Assembly (NCBI RefSeq): GCF_014698045.1 | Contig: NZ_JACJSE010000018.1 | Location: 62,001 to 126,000, forward strand | DNA from: Aulosira sp. FACHB-615 | GTDB taxonomy: Bacteria; Cyanobacteriota; Cyanobacteriia; Cyanobacteriales; Nostocaceae | DNA: 64,000 nucleotides | Direction: 5' to 3' | Part shown: positions 26,119-34,722 of the stretch, piece by piece | Position numbering within the stretch: position 1 is the stretch's first letter | How the letters are laid out: each line of letters begins with the position of its first letter | Program-made: the position numbers and the translations under genes | The notes under the pieces: model-generated | Databases searched by the model: none | The model's input: only the letters and a program-made list of their open reading frames with translations | Told to the model about the DNA's origin: nothing

Positions 26119-27234
26119 TTAAATCTTGCTGATGTAATTTTCTTGATTTACTTCCATTGCTGAAGTTTTTACACCATCTTCATTAGTAACAATTTGTTGA
26201 CTCAATTCTCCGGCTCGCCAACTATCGGCAATATCTTTAATAAAACTAGCAAGCGGAATCGCAATTAACAAACCTAAAACGCCGCCTAATTTTGCACCTA
26301 TAAGTAAGGAAATCACTACCCACACAGGATTTAAACCAGTTAAATTACCTAAAATTCTGGGTGCGACAATATTAGAATTAATTTGGTCAAGGGCGACGGC
26401 GACACCTAACACTTCCACACCTAACCAAAAGTTTTCTAAAGCTACTAATAAGCTAACTAATCCAATTCCTATCCCTGTACCAAAGGGAAATAGTGAGAAA
26501 AAGCCGATAGCAATCCCAAACAACAAAGCCAGGGGAATGCGGAGGAGGACAAATGCTAATGTCACCAATACAGCCAACACTGCCCCTAATGTTGCCTGAC
26601 CGATAAAATAATTTTGAAAATCTTCTCGCAGCAATTGTCTAACTTTAGTGCCGATATGTTCAGGAAACCATTGATAAATTCCATCCCAGAGTTTTTGACC
26701 ATTTAAGATTAAATAAATAGTCAAAACTGCGGCAATTAAGATATTAAGTACAACTCCGATAGTATCAAAGGCAAAACCCAGTATTTTCCCGGTGAATGAT
26801 TGAAATTGATTGGATAATCTTTCTAACAGTTGTAAGGCTAAACCCCGCAAATTAATGGGAATTTGTTGGGTAGCTGCCCAACTTTGAAAAGCGTCTAATT
26901 GTTCTAAACTAGAATCTATCCATGAGGGCAGAATATTCGCTAGTTCGTTAAGCTGTTGCAGAATTACTGGTACTAAGGTGATACCAACACCTCCCAGAAT
27001 CACTACGGCTGACAGCAAAACTCCGACAATTGCCAAGTAACGGGGTACACCGCGTTTTTGAAAGAACTGGATGGGGTAGTTTAAGACAAATGCTAACAAT
27101 ATAGCGATCGCAACTACACTCACCAAGGGTTGAAAATACTTGACAACCTGGATTAATAACCAACCGTTGAGAATGACTAGCGGAAACGCCAAGCCATAAC
27201 TTAACCATCGTGGTAGTTTGTTTGCTGATTGCAT
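26119..27234 (-). CDS. AI-2E family transporter (PerM/UPF0118)
   Basis: A 371-residue polytopic membrane protein of the AI-2E family, which includes autoinducer-2 exporters and Na+/H+ antiporter-like proteins. The family pattern is clear: two N-terminal helices (SYGLAFPLVILNGWLLIQVV and PLVSVVAIAILLAFVLNYPIQFF), a third after RYLAIVGVLLSAVVILGG, a long amphipathic periplasmic or cytoplasmic loop (about 90-150), then five C-terminal helices with GIAIGFFSLFPFGTGIG and DQINSNIVAPRILGNLTGLNPVWV. The latter block is the most conserved in the family. Substrate cannot be inferred from sequence; many cyanobacteria have several paralogues. Monocistronic. Confidence 0.85.
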   Translation of the reverse strand: MQSANKLPRWLSYGLAFPLVILNGWLLIQVVKYFQPLVSVVAIAILLAFVLNYPIQFFQKRGVPRYLAIVGVLLSAVVILGGVGITLVPVILQQLNELANILPSWIDSSLEQLDAFQSWAATQQIPINLRGLALQLLERLSNQFQSFTGKILGFAFDTIGVVLNILIAAVLTIYLILNGQKLWDGIYQWFPEHIGTKVRQLLREDFQNYFIGQATLGAVLAVLVTLAFVLLRIPLALLFGIAIGFFSLFPFGTGIGIGLVSLLVALENFWLGVEVLGVAVALDQINSNIVAPRILGNLTGLNPVWVVISLLIGAKLGGVLGLLIAIPLASFIKDIADSWRAGELSQQIVTNEDGVKTSAMEVNQENYISKI

Positions 27235-27446
27235 GAGAGTGACTTCACCACAATTCTTTAGTTTATTCTGGCATCAGATGGCTGTTTGTGAAGGGGATAG
27301 GGTGCAAGGGTGCAGAGTGAAGAGGAGAAATTACAATCATTTCCTCCTTGTTCCCTTCCCCACTTCCTACTCCTGACAGATGTAGCTCACAGTAATCAAA
27401 GATTCCCATTCCTCTAGCCCCTATCAACTTGCGACTAACTTATACA
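27235..27446. repeat. Intergenic repeats upstream of the AI-2E gene
   Basis: Holds one copy of the GGAGAAAT-TACAATC-ATTTCCTCC hairpin (27323-27346), flanked by GGGTGCA-type G-rich repeats as at 15300-15345 and 52905-52950. Confidence 0.6.
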
Positions 27447-27511
27447 AATTTAAGAAAAGAATGCGACAGATAGAAATCAGGAAAGTCTGACTGGAGCTAG
27501 ATTTCTTAATT
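27447..27511 (-). mobile_element. 65-bp MITE-like element, copy A
   Basis: Begins AATTTAAGAAA and ends TTTCTTAATT, an imperfect terminal inverted repeat of about 10 bases. The reverse complement matches 39874-39938 with three mismatches in 65. ATTCGCA-type heptamers (27511-27534) adjoin it. No coding capacity. Confidence 0.65.
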
Positions 27512-27536
27512 GCGAATTGCGAATTACGAATTGGTA

Positions 27537-27932
27537 TTAGCAGCCACAATTTATCGTCGTACCAAGCTGGGCTTTCTTACCTTCAGTAGCGTAGCCATCA
27601 CGTTTCCACCAATCAAGGCCACCAATCAGTTCCCGGACTTCAAAACCCAAAGTCAATAATTTAAGTGCTGTTTTAGTCGAGGCGTTACAGCCAATACCGT
27701 CGCAATAGCAAACATAAAGTCTTGACTTATCCAGCATCTCAGTTGAATTGAAACAGATTTCTTTGTGTGGTAGGTTCAACGCGCCTGGAATATGTTCTTC
27801 AGCAAAAGCATCTGCTGAACGGCCATCAACAACGGTTATCGTCTGTCCTTTGTTGAGGGCAACGTATAGATCCCATGAATCCATCTCATACGCAAGTTTA
27901 CGCTGATAGTGCGCCATTTGATCTATGCTCAT
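27537..27932 (-). CDS. Rhodanese-like domain protein
   Basis: A 131-residue single-domain rhodanese, a fold that carries sulfur as a persulfide or acts as a phosphatase-like or structural module. Seen: TITVVDGRSADAFAEEHIPGALNLPH (the rhodanese N-terminal signature) and the active loop CDGIGCNASTKTA with Cys at the loop start and the extra Cys in GCN, then LGFEVRELIGGLDWWKRDGY. The C-terminus ends NCGC, an unusual extra Cys pair. It starts 13 bases after the trypsin-TPR protease stop with AAGGAAAT before the ATG, so the two are very likely cotranscribed. Confidence 0.85.
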   Translation of the reverse strand: MSIDQMAHYQRKLAYEMDSWDLYVALNKGQTITVVDGRSADAFAEEHIPGALNLPHKEICFNSTEMLDKSRLYVCYCDGIGCNASTKTALKLLTLGFEVRELIGGLDWWKRDGYATEGKKAQLGTTINCGC

Positions 27933-27945
27933 TGTTATTTCCTTG

Positions 27946-30069
27946 CTAACGCTGATTTTTTCTAATTAGTTCTAATACTTGCTGATAAGCGGCTGTGTTT
28001 CCTTGCATTTTATACAAATTCGCTGCCGTTTCCAAATCAGTGATACTTGCTGGTATTTCGCCTAAATCATACCGAGCCAAACCCCGGTTATGGTAAGCTT
28101 GGGCATAGTTAGCATCAATATTAATCGCTCTACTATAATCAGCGATCGCACCTTCTAAGTCTCCCAAGTTTCTGTAAACGTTGCCGCGATTGTAGTAAGC
28201 AAAGGTATAATTCGGGATAATTTTCAAGGCTTGATTGTAATCGGTCAATGCTCCCTGCAAATCATTAATATCATACTTAGCATTACCACGATTATTGTAG
28301 GCGTAGGCATAATTGGGATTAATTTTAATTGCTTGGGTATAGTCTGCGATCGCGCCTTGCTTATTGCCTAAATCAAAATAAACATTGCCGCGATTATAAT
28401 AAGCTTCGGAATTATTGGTATCGATTTTGATGGCTTGGCTATAATCTGCAAGTGCCTTTTGCTTTTCACCTAAATAATAAAAGGCGTTACCTCTGCCGTT
28501 GTAAGCAGACGAATAATTAGCATTGAGTTTAATTGCTTGGTTATAATCTGCGATCGCTGCTGGTAAATCTTTCAAATCAGAGCGAGCATTTCCTCTGTTA
28601 TAATAAGCTTCGGCATTATTCGGACTAGCTTTTAAAGCTAAAGTGTAATCAGTAATTGCCCCTTGCTTATCACCTAAATAATAACGAGAATTGCCCCTAC
28701 CGTTGTAAGCTGAAGAATGATTCGGGTTGATTTTCACAGCTTGGGAATAATCTGCGATCGCGCCTTGATAATCACCTAAATCATAGCGAGTATTACCACG
28801 GTTATTATAGGCAAAAACATAGTTAGGGTTAATTTTAATCGCTTGATTGTAATCAGTTATTGCCCCTTGCTTATCACCTAAACTCGCGCGAGTATTCCCA
28901 CGATTGTAATAAGCTTCCGCATTCCCTGGGTCAACTTTAATGGCTTGATTATAATCAGCCAAGGCCTTTTGCTTATCTCCCAAAGCATAGTGGGCATTAC
29001 CACGATTATTATAAGCAGAAGAATAATTAGGATTCAGTTTCAAAGCTTGGTTATAATCAGCCAGCGCCCCCCGCTTATCATCAAAATCATACAGAATATT
29101 GCCACGATTGTAATAAGCAAAAGCATATTCAGGATTAATTTTTAAAGCTTGGTTGTAATCTTTCAGAGCGCCTTGTTTATCACCCAAATAATAACGCGCA
29201 TTTCCCCGATCATTGTAAGCATAAGAATACTGAGGATTCAGGCGAATAGCTTGATTGTAAGCTTCTATCGCTCCTGGATAATCACCTTTTTTATACTTAT
29301 CTCCGCCCTGAATATAAAAATCATCTGCCTTTGGTGCGGTGGGCGTAGGCTGACTGACAGCACCCACCTCAGCTTTTGGTAAAGTTCGCAAAAAAGTATT
29401 AATTGGAATCCCCAAATTAAACCCAGTTTTGATAATTACATCGGGATTTTTATCAGAAATTTGATAATTTTCGGCGGTGTCACCTCTACCGTGAATCCCC
29501 ACTAATTCACCTTTGTCATTCAGCACCGGGCCGCCACTCATTCCCGGTAGCGTGTCGTTATTGTAAACTAAAGCATAACCATCCCGCAGGGCTTTGGAAG
29601 CATTAGCCGTGATCCGCCCTTCCACAAAATTGTAAATTGAGACAGAAATTGCCGCGCTGGGCTGAGGAAACCCCGCCACATAAGATGTTGCACCTTCACT
29701 AATGTCATCAGAGTTGCCTAACTTCGCCACAGGATAAGTTTTACTACTGCTAAACTGCCCAATAGCTAAATCTACTCCTGGTAACTTTTTCACCGTGTCG
29801 TACTTTAACTCATAACGGCTATCATCAGGCGTGATAACTGCATATTTATCTGGATTTTCGACGACGTGTTTAGCAGTTAATACCGTGTAAGTATCACCCT
29901 CACGACGAACAATAACCCCAGAACCAGAACCATTTTGATTTTCAATCAGCACCGTCATTGCTTTCGCAATTTTGCTAACTTCCGTTGAAGAAAGGGCTAC
30001 AGCCTGCGGTTGCACAATAGCAACTGAAACGCCAATCAGTGCGGGTGTTAATAGATAATTAAATTTCAT
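27946..30069 (-). CDS. Secreted trypsin-like serine protease with 13 TPR repeats
   Basis: A 707-residue exported protein. Residues 1-26 form a signal peptide (ending AVA-LS). Residues about 30-215 are a trypsin-like domain with His68 in LTAKHVV, Asp100 in GVDLAIG and Ser178 in GMSGGPV, so the triad is intact. From about residue 248 come 13 tetratricopeptide repeats of 34 residues each (consensus AYYNRGNxxYxLGDKQGAIADYNQAIKINPN), which normally form a superhelix for protein binding. The repeats alternate AYNN/AYYN starts, suggesting growth by two-repeat (68-residue) duplication. It is the first gene of a unit with the rhodanese. Probable role: regulated proteolysis in the periplasm. Confidence 0.85.
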   Translation of the reverse strand: MKFNYLLTPALIGVSVAIVQPQAVALSSTEVSKIAKAMTVLIENQNGSGSGVIVRREGDTYTVLTAKHVVENPDKYAVITPDDSRYELKYDTVKKLPGVDLAIGQFSSSKTYPVAKLGNSDDISEGATSYVAGFPQPSAAISVSIYNFVEGRITANASKALRDGYALVYNNDTLPGMSGGPVLNDKGELVGIHGRGDTAENYQISDKNPDVIIKTGFNLGIPINTFLRTLPKAEVGAVSQPTPTAPKADDFYIQGGDKYKKGDYPGAIEAYNQAIRLNPQYSYAYNDRGNARYYLGDKQGALKDYNQALKINPEYAFAYYNRGNILYDFDDKRGALADYNQALKLNPNYSSAYNNRGNAHYALGDKQKALADYNQAIKVDPGNAEAYYNRGNTRASLGDKQGAITDYNQAIKINPNYVFAYNNRGNTRYDLGDYQGAIADYSQAVKINPNHSSAYNGRGNSRYYLGDKQGAITDYTLALKASPNNAEAYYNRGNARSDLKDLPAAIADYNQAIKLNANYSSAYNGRGNAFYYLGEKQKALADYSQAIKIDTNNSEAYYNRGNVYFDLGNKQGAIADYTQAIKINPNYAYAYNNRGNAKYDINDLQGALTDYNQALKIIPNYTFAYYNRGNVYRNLGDLEGAIADYSRAINIDANYAQAYHNRGLARYDLGEIPASITDLETAANLYKMQGNTAAYQQVLELIRKNQR

Positions 30070-30420
30070 AACGATTTTGCTATGGTTGCGATTAGTAATT
30101 GCTTAAAAGTATATTGATAATTTTTTTATACCATCCTCATGATACTGAAATCAGCAATTGTTGAATTCTTATCATAGAGTTTAATGTTTTTTAATTAGTC
30201 ATTGCTTTTGAGTCGTATGTGTAGGGTGTGTTAGGCGTAAGCCGTAACGCATCCAAAACTTGGTGCTAGATGCCGTACTCTCGCCGATAACACATCCTAC
30301 GTACATTTCAAAAATCAAATATTAGTCCTAATATCTATGGCTAGCTGCATTTACGCATCACCATTGAGAGTATATTGACAATCATGATGCTCAAATACTC
30401 CTGAGACTTTTGAGTTAAGG
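30070..30420. other. Intergenic region with a long inverted repeat
   Basis: GTAGGGTGTGTTA (30221-30233) and TAACACATCCTAC (30288-30300) match at 12 of 13 positions and enclose GGCGTAAGCCGTAACGC, a known style of cyanobacterial interspersed palindrome. Nothing else stands out. Confidence 0.5.
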
Positions 30421-30681
30421 CTTGATGCTGCAAGTTATTGTAAGAATGATGTTTCTTGGATAGAAAAATCTCGTTGGGATGCACTGACTCAAGAACAAAA
30501 AGAAAGATTCATTCCTTTATATCCTGATTTTGTGATTGAGATATTATCCCCCAATGACAGTTTAAAGAAAAGTCAAAATAAAATGCAAGAATATATAGAT
30601 AATGGCTGTCGTTTAGGTTAGTTAATTAATCGTAAACAACAAGATAGCGGTTCTCGAATCAGTGAAGTACAAGAAAAATAA
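30421..30681 (+). pseudogene. Remnant of an Uma2-family gene
   Basis: The frame beginning at 30421 reads LDAASYCKNDVSWIEKSRWD, then ALTQEQKERFIPLYPDFVIE, ILSPNDSLKKSQNKMQEYID and NGCRLG, followed by TAG (30619-30621) where the family has Trp, then LINRKQQD and a few more codons to TAA at 30679-30681. This is the middle and C-terminal part of a typical Uma2 protein (compare EILSPDQ and GWLI in the intact gene at 23666-24229). The first half and the start codon are missing. A single base change (TGG to TAG) explains the stop. Confidence 0.8.
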
Positions 30682-30865
30682 TTAACCGCAGATAGACGCA
30701 GATAAACGCGGATGAATTTGTATTCTGCTCAAGTGAAAGTCGCTATATTGAGAATGGAGATTAAATACCCAAAAAATAATCCCACGCCCAAACACCAAAA
30801 CACAAAGAAATACTTTGCGCCTTTGCATTTTGGCGTGAGATTTCTACATAACTCAGAAAAGACAC

Positions 30866-31846
30866 TTACCGCAACCATCTAGCTGCATCTTTGGCATGGT
30901 AAGTTAAAATCAAGTCTGCACCGGCACGCTTAAAGCCAGTTAAAGTTTCCATAACTACACGCTCTTCATCTATCCAGCCATTCAAAGCGGCAGCTTTAAT
31001 CATGGAATATTCACCGGAAACGTTGTAAGCTGCAACAGGTAAGTTACTTGCTTCCTTCACCCGCCAGATAATATCCATGTAAGCCAATGCAGGCTTAACC
31101 ATGAGCATATCCGCACCTTCAGCAATATCTAATTCAATTTCTTTAATGGCTTCCCGACTATTTCCAGGGTCCATTTGATAAGTTCTTCTGTCGCCAAATT
31201 GGGGTGTGGACTCAGCCGCATCGCGGAAAGGCCCATAATAAGCCGAAGCATACTTAGCAGCATAAGACAAAATGGGTGTATCTTGGAATCCGGCTTCGTC
31301 TAATGCAGTCCGAATTGCGTGGACAAAACCATCCATCATCCCTGAAGGCGCGATAATATCTGCACCAGCTTTGGCTTGCGAAACGGCGGTTTTCTTGAGC
31401 AATTCCAAGGTGGGGTCGTTGAGGACTCGTCCGGTTAAATCACCCACTTGTAAGTAACCGCAATGACCATGACTGGTGTATTCACACAAGCAGGTATCAA
31501 CAATGACAATCAGGTCGGGAACTGCCGTTTTTACCGCAGTGGCAGCTTTTTGGACAATTCCGCAATCATGCCAAGCACCAGTAGCATCAACGTCTTTATC
31601 TTCGGGAATGCCAAATAAAATAATGGCGGGAATGCCTAAGTCATAAACTTCTTTGGCTTCTTCCACAATTTTGTCTACCGATAATTGGTAGACTCCCGGC
31701 ATAGATTTAACTTCCTTGGCAATTCCTTCACCTGGTACAGCAAACAGGGGGTAAATTAAATCGTTGGTTGTCAGGATGGTTTCACGTACCATCCGACGCA
31801 GTTGGGGGTGGCTACGCAAACGACGGGGACGTTGTATGGGAAACAT
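30866..31846 (-). CDS. hemB: Delta-aminolevulinic acid dehydratase (porphobilinogen synthase)
   Basis: Condenses two 5-aminolevulinate molecules to porphobilinogen, the common precursor of haem, chlorophyll and phycobilins. ATG 31846 gives the usual N-terminus MFPIQRPRRLR and 326 residues. The metal-site region VIVDTCLCEYTSHGHCG is the Zn-type cysteine cluster (DTCLCEYTSHGHC). The two Schiff-base lysines are in SYAAKYASAYYGPFRDAA and in MLMVKPALAY. Allosteric-site features such as the QMDPGN segment are present. Upstream (31953-31983) is a hairpin within 130 bases of the start. Monocistronic. Confidence 0.97.
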   Translation of the reverse strand: MFPIQRPRRLRSHPQLRRMVRETILTTNDLIYPLFAVPGEGIAKEVKSMPGVYQLSVDKIVEEAKEVYDLGIPAIILFGIPEDKDVDATGAWHDCGIVQKAATAVKTAVPDLIVIVDTCLCEYTSHGHCGYLQVGDLTGRVLNDPTLELLKKTAVSQAKAGADIIAPSGMMDGFVHAIRTALDEAGFQDTPILSYAAKYASAYYGPFRDAAESTPQFGDRRTYQMDPGNSREAIKEIELDIAEGADMLMVKPALAYMDIIWRVKEASNLPVAAYNVSGEYSMIKAAALNGWIDEERVVMETLTGFKRAGADLILTYHAKDAARWLR

Positions 31847-32144
31847 AGTTTTTGTCAAGGAAACGATGTAATGGACACAAGTCAAAGCGGCACAAAAGTA
31901 GAGAAAAACTCTACTACTGTCAGACAGACTACAAACAGTGCTTAACTGTCCTTTGCCCTACTCTTGATGAAGCTGTAGGGCAATTTTGTATTCTACAACT
32001 TGGTTGCTACTTCATCTAGCTAACAGTTTGGGCAGAAAGATTATTAATTTTTAATTCTGATCTAAAAACATTAAACCGCAGAAAGTTTTGCGAATTTCTT
32101 TGTTAACAATGTTCAAGTTTTTATTAGCAATTACCCTGACTGTG
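31847..32144 (+). other. Intergenic region upstream of hemB with plus-strand hairpin
   Basis: TTGCCCTAC (31953-31961) pairs perfectly with GTAGGGCAA (31975-31983), followed by TTTT on the plus strand; a smaller hairpin ACAGT-GCTTA-ACTGT sits just before. This looks like the end of a small plus-strand transcript or a structured hemB leader. Confidence 0.35.
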
Positions 32145-32486
32145 TTATAGAACACGGAAAATGAAGGGATAGCGGAAGGGTTTATCTGGCTTGGTAAGCA
32201 CACTGGCGATCGCCCAAATTGTTAATCCCCAATGCAGCGCATATCCGAGGAATACTAGAGGGAATAACAAACCAAAAGTTAACCAGAGCAATGCTGTAAT
32301 AATAATTCCATAAATCCAAACATTCAGGTGAAAATTAATAGATTCTTTGGCATTTTCTAGGACTACCGGATCATTAGCAATGAATAACATAGCGATCGGT
32401 ATCCCCACAGACATAAAAAGCGTACTGAAGAAAATCGCTGCGTGACACAAGGCAGAAAAAATCTTGCGTTTATCTGGGTCGTACAT
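32145..32486 (-). CDS. DUF4870-family membrane protein
   Basis: 113 residues from ATG 32486; the longer frame to 32576 only translates the nonamer repeat (Pro-Cys rich) and is rejected. The pattern DKRKIFSALCHAAIFFSTLFMSVGIPIAMLFIANDPVVLENAKESINFHLNVWIYGI (given here from about residue 4 to 60, in outline) matches DUF4870/Tic20-like small membrane proteins: three to four helices with a conserved KESINFHL motif. Function is unknown. Upstream lies a long hairpin of CTTGTC repeats, so its promoter must be in or beyond that array. Confidence 0.8.
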   Translation of the reverse strand: MYDPDKRKIFSALCHAAIFFSTLFMSVGIPIAMLFIANDPVVLENAKESINFHLNVWIYGIIITALLWLTFGLLFPLVFLGYALHWGLTIWAIASVLTKPDKPFRYPFIFRVL

Positions 32487-32514
32487 ACTTTTTTCCTTTG
32501 AGGGGTTAGAGGTT

Positions 32515-32662
32515 AGGGGACAAGGGGGACAAGGTAGACAAGGGGGACAAGGGGGACAAGGGAAGGAGGGGGGCAAGGGAAGGGAGCAATCTTTCTACCT
32601 TGTCTACCTTGTCTACCCCCTCTACCTTGTCTACTCTCACTCAGCACTCAGCACTCAGCACT
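32515..32662. repeat. Inverted nonamer array with GAGCAATCTTTCTACC core and CAGCACT heptamers
   Basis: GGGACAAGG/GACAAGGTA units (32517-32580) face TACCTTGTC/CTACCTTGT units (32595-32634) around the sequence AGGGAGCAATCTTTCTACC (32581-32599), so the whole can fold into a long hairpin. CACTCAG-type heptamers follow (32638-32662). The same 19-base core and layout recur at 44459-44588. Confidence 0.8.
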
Positions 32663-32771
32663 TTTTGACCCTATCACGAGCCTCGTTGTTTTAAGATTAA
32701 AAGACTTACTAAAGTAGAGAAAAATTAAGTTAAGTAAAGTAACAAGGGTAAGCAATACATTTAGGTCAATT

Positions 32772-34400
32772 ATGTCAACTGAAATTCAGTCAGAACTTCA
32801 TCAAGCCGTAGAACAGCGACGCAATTTTGCGATTATTTCGCACCCTGACGCGGGGAAAACGACGCTGACAGAAAAGCTACTGTTGTACGGAGGTGCAATT
32901 CACGAAGCTGGTGCGGTGAAAGCACGACGGGCGCAGCGCAAGGCTACTTCCGACTGGATGGCGATGGAACAGCAAAGGGGTATTTCGATTACTTCGACGG
33001 TTTTACAGTTTGAGTACCAAAACTGTCAGATTAATTTATTAGATACCCCTGGACACCAAGATTTTAGCGAAGATACTTACCGGACTCTGGCTGCTGCTGA
33101 TAATGCGGTGATGTTAATTGATGCGGCGAAAGGTTTGGAACCGCAAACCCGTAAATTATTTGAAGTGTGTAAATTGCGGGGTTTGCCGATTTTCACCTTT
33201 GTAAATAAACTCGACCGTCCGGGTAGAGAACCTTTAGAACTGTTAGATGAAATTGAACAGGAACTAGGGTTGCAGACTTATGCTGTGAATTGGCCGATTG
33301 GGATGGGCGATCGCTTTAAGGGTGTTTTTGATCGTCAGCAACAACAAATTCACTTGTTTGAACGCAGCGCCCACGGTAGCAAAGAAGCCCGTGATACTGT
33401 TGTTGATTTGGGTGATGCCAAAATTGAACAGCTGCTAGAAGAAGACTTGTACCACCAACTGAAAAATGATTTGGAACTGTTAGAGGGAGTCGGCCCGGAA
33501 TTAGATTTGGAATTAGTGCATCAAGGCCAAATGACCCCAGTGTTCTTTGGTAGCGCCATGACCAACTTTGGCGTAGAGTTATTCCTCAAGTCTTTTCTCG
33601 ACTATGCCTTAAAACCAGGTGTTCACAATAGCAGCGTCGGGGAAGTTCCGCCCACATATCCTGAGTTTTCGGGTTTTGTGTTCAAATTGCAAGCCAACAT
33701 GGACCCGAAACACCGCGATCGCATCGCATTTGTCCGGGTCTGCACTGGCAGATTTGAAAAAGATATGACAGTCAATCACGCCCGCACAGGCAAAGCCGTA
33801 CGTTTATCGCGTCCGCAAAAACTCTTTGCCCAAGAACGGGAATCGATTGATGTCGCATATCCAGGTGATGTCATCGGCTTAAACAATCCCGGCGTGTTTG
33901 CGATCGGCGATACCATTTACACAGGGCAGAAGTTGGAATACGAGGGGATTCCATATTTTTCACCAGAACTGTTTGCCACCCTCAGAAACCCCAACCCCTC
34001 AAAGTTTAAGCAATTTCAAAAAGGGATTTCGGAATTGCGCGAAGAAGGTGCTGTGCAGATTATGTACTCAACTGATGAAGCTAAACGCGAACCAATTTTG
34101 GCGGCGGTGGGTCAGTTGCAATTTGAAGTGGTGCAGTTTCGCCTACAGAACGAGTATGGCGTAGAAACAATTCTCGATTTATTACCCTACAGCGTCGCCC
34201 GTTGGGTAGAAGGTGGTTGGGAAGCTTTGAACAAGGTGGGACGTTTATTTAACACCACCACAGTCAAAGACAGTATGGATCGGCCAGTGTTACTATTCCG
34301 CAATGAATGGAATTGCCATCAGTTACTAGAAGACCATCCAGATTTAAAATTAAGCGCGATCGCCCCGGTATTTTATGGTCAATCATCAGTGGAATCTTGA
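32772..34400 (+). CDS. prfC: Peptide chain release factor 3
   Basis: RF3 is a translational GTPase that recycles RF1/RF2 from the ribosome after termination. The 542-residue length is usual. G1 is SHPDAGKTTLTEKLLL (about residues 21-36), G2/switch I region includes RGISITSTVLQF, G3 is LLDTPGHQDFSEDTYRTL, and G4 is FVNKLDRPGREPLELLDEIE. The C-terminal RF3 domain includes QFEVVQFRLQNEYGVE. A purine-rich leader with AAGGGTAAG precedes ATG 32772. It is followed by heptameric repeats that form an inverted structure and may end transcription. Confidence 0.95.
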   Translation: MSTEIQSELHQAVEQRRNFAIISHPDAGKTTLTEKLLLYGGAIHEAGAVKARRAQRKATSDWMAMEQQRGISITSTVLQFEYQNCQINLLDTPGHQDFSEDTYRTLAAADNAVMLIDAAKGLEPQTRKLFEVCKLRGLPIFTFVNKLDRPGREPLELLDEIEQELGLQTYAVNWPIGMGDRFKGVFDRQQQQIHLFERSAHGSKEARDTVVDLGDAKIEQLLEEDLYHQLKNDLELLEGVGPELDLELVHQGQMTPVFFGSAMTNFGVELFLKSFLDYALKPGVHNSSVGEVPPTYPEFSGFVFKLQANMDPKHRDRIAFVRVCTGRFEKDMTVNHARTGKAVRLSRPQKLFAQERESIDVAYPGDVIGLNNPGVFAIGDTIYTGQKLEYEGIPYFSPELFATLRNPNPSKFKQFQKGISELREEGAVQIMYSTDEAKREPILAAVGQLQFEVVQFRLQNEYGVETILDLLPYSVARWVEGGWEALNKVGRLFNTTTVKDSMDRPVLLFRNEWNCHQLLEDHPDLKLSAIAPVFYGQSSVES

Positions 34401-34403
34401 AAC

Positions 34404-34495
34404 AGAATCCAGAAGTCAGAATCCAGAATTCAGAATAAATTCATTCTGACTCCTGACTTCTGACTCCTGAGTTCTAGATTCTGACTCCTGATTCC
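34404..34495. repeat. Inverted heptamer STRR after prfC
   Basis: AGAATCC, AGAAGTC, AGAATCC, AGAATTC units (34404-34431) face seven TGACTCC-type heptamers (34447-34495). The two arms are complementary and form an imperfect hairpin that could terminate prfC transcription. A pyrimidine STRR of TTTTGCC units follows at about 34645-34670. Confidence 0.7.
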
Positions 34496-34722
34496 TATTT
34501 ATCGGGTATAGTTGATGTCCACGGCATCGCGGGGTCGCGTTGTTATATCACCGTGGATTCAAAGTCAAAAGTGAAAAGTAAAAAGATAATTCACATATCT
34601 CAAGCGCAGCAGTCTAGTGACTAGCGAGCAATTTTGTTCTTCTTTCTTTTGCCTTTTGCCTTTTGCCTTTTTCCTTTTACCTTATTCTGTCAGTTAGCAG
34701 AGATTGGAGTGCCAGAAATTCT

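Noticed and set aside
32464..32694. 76-codon plus-strand frame over the DUF4870 start
   Set aside because: It is antisense and repeat-derived (GGQGRQGGQGG).
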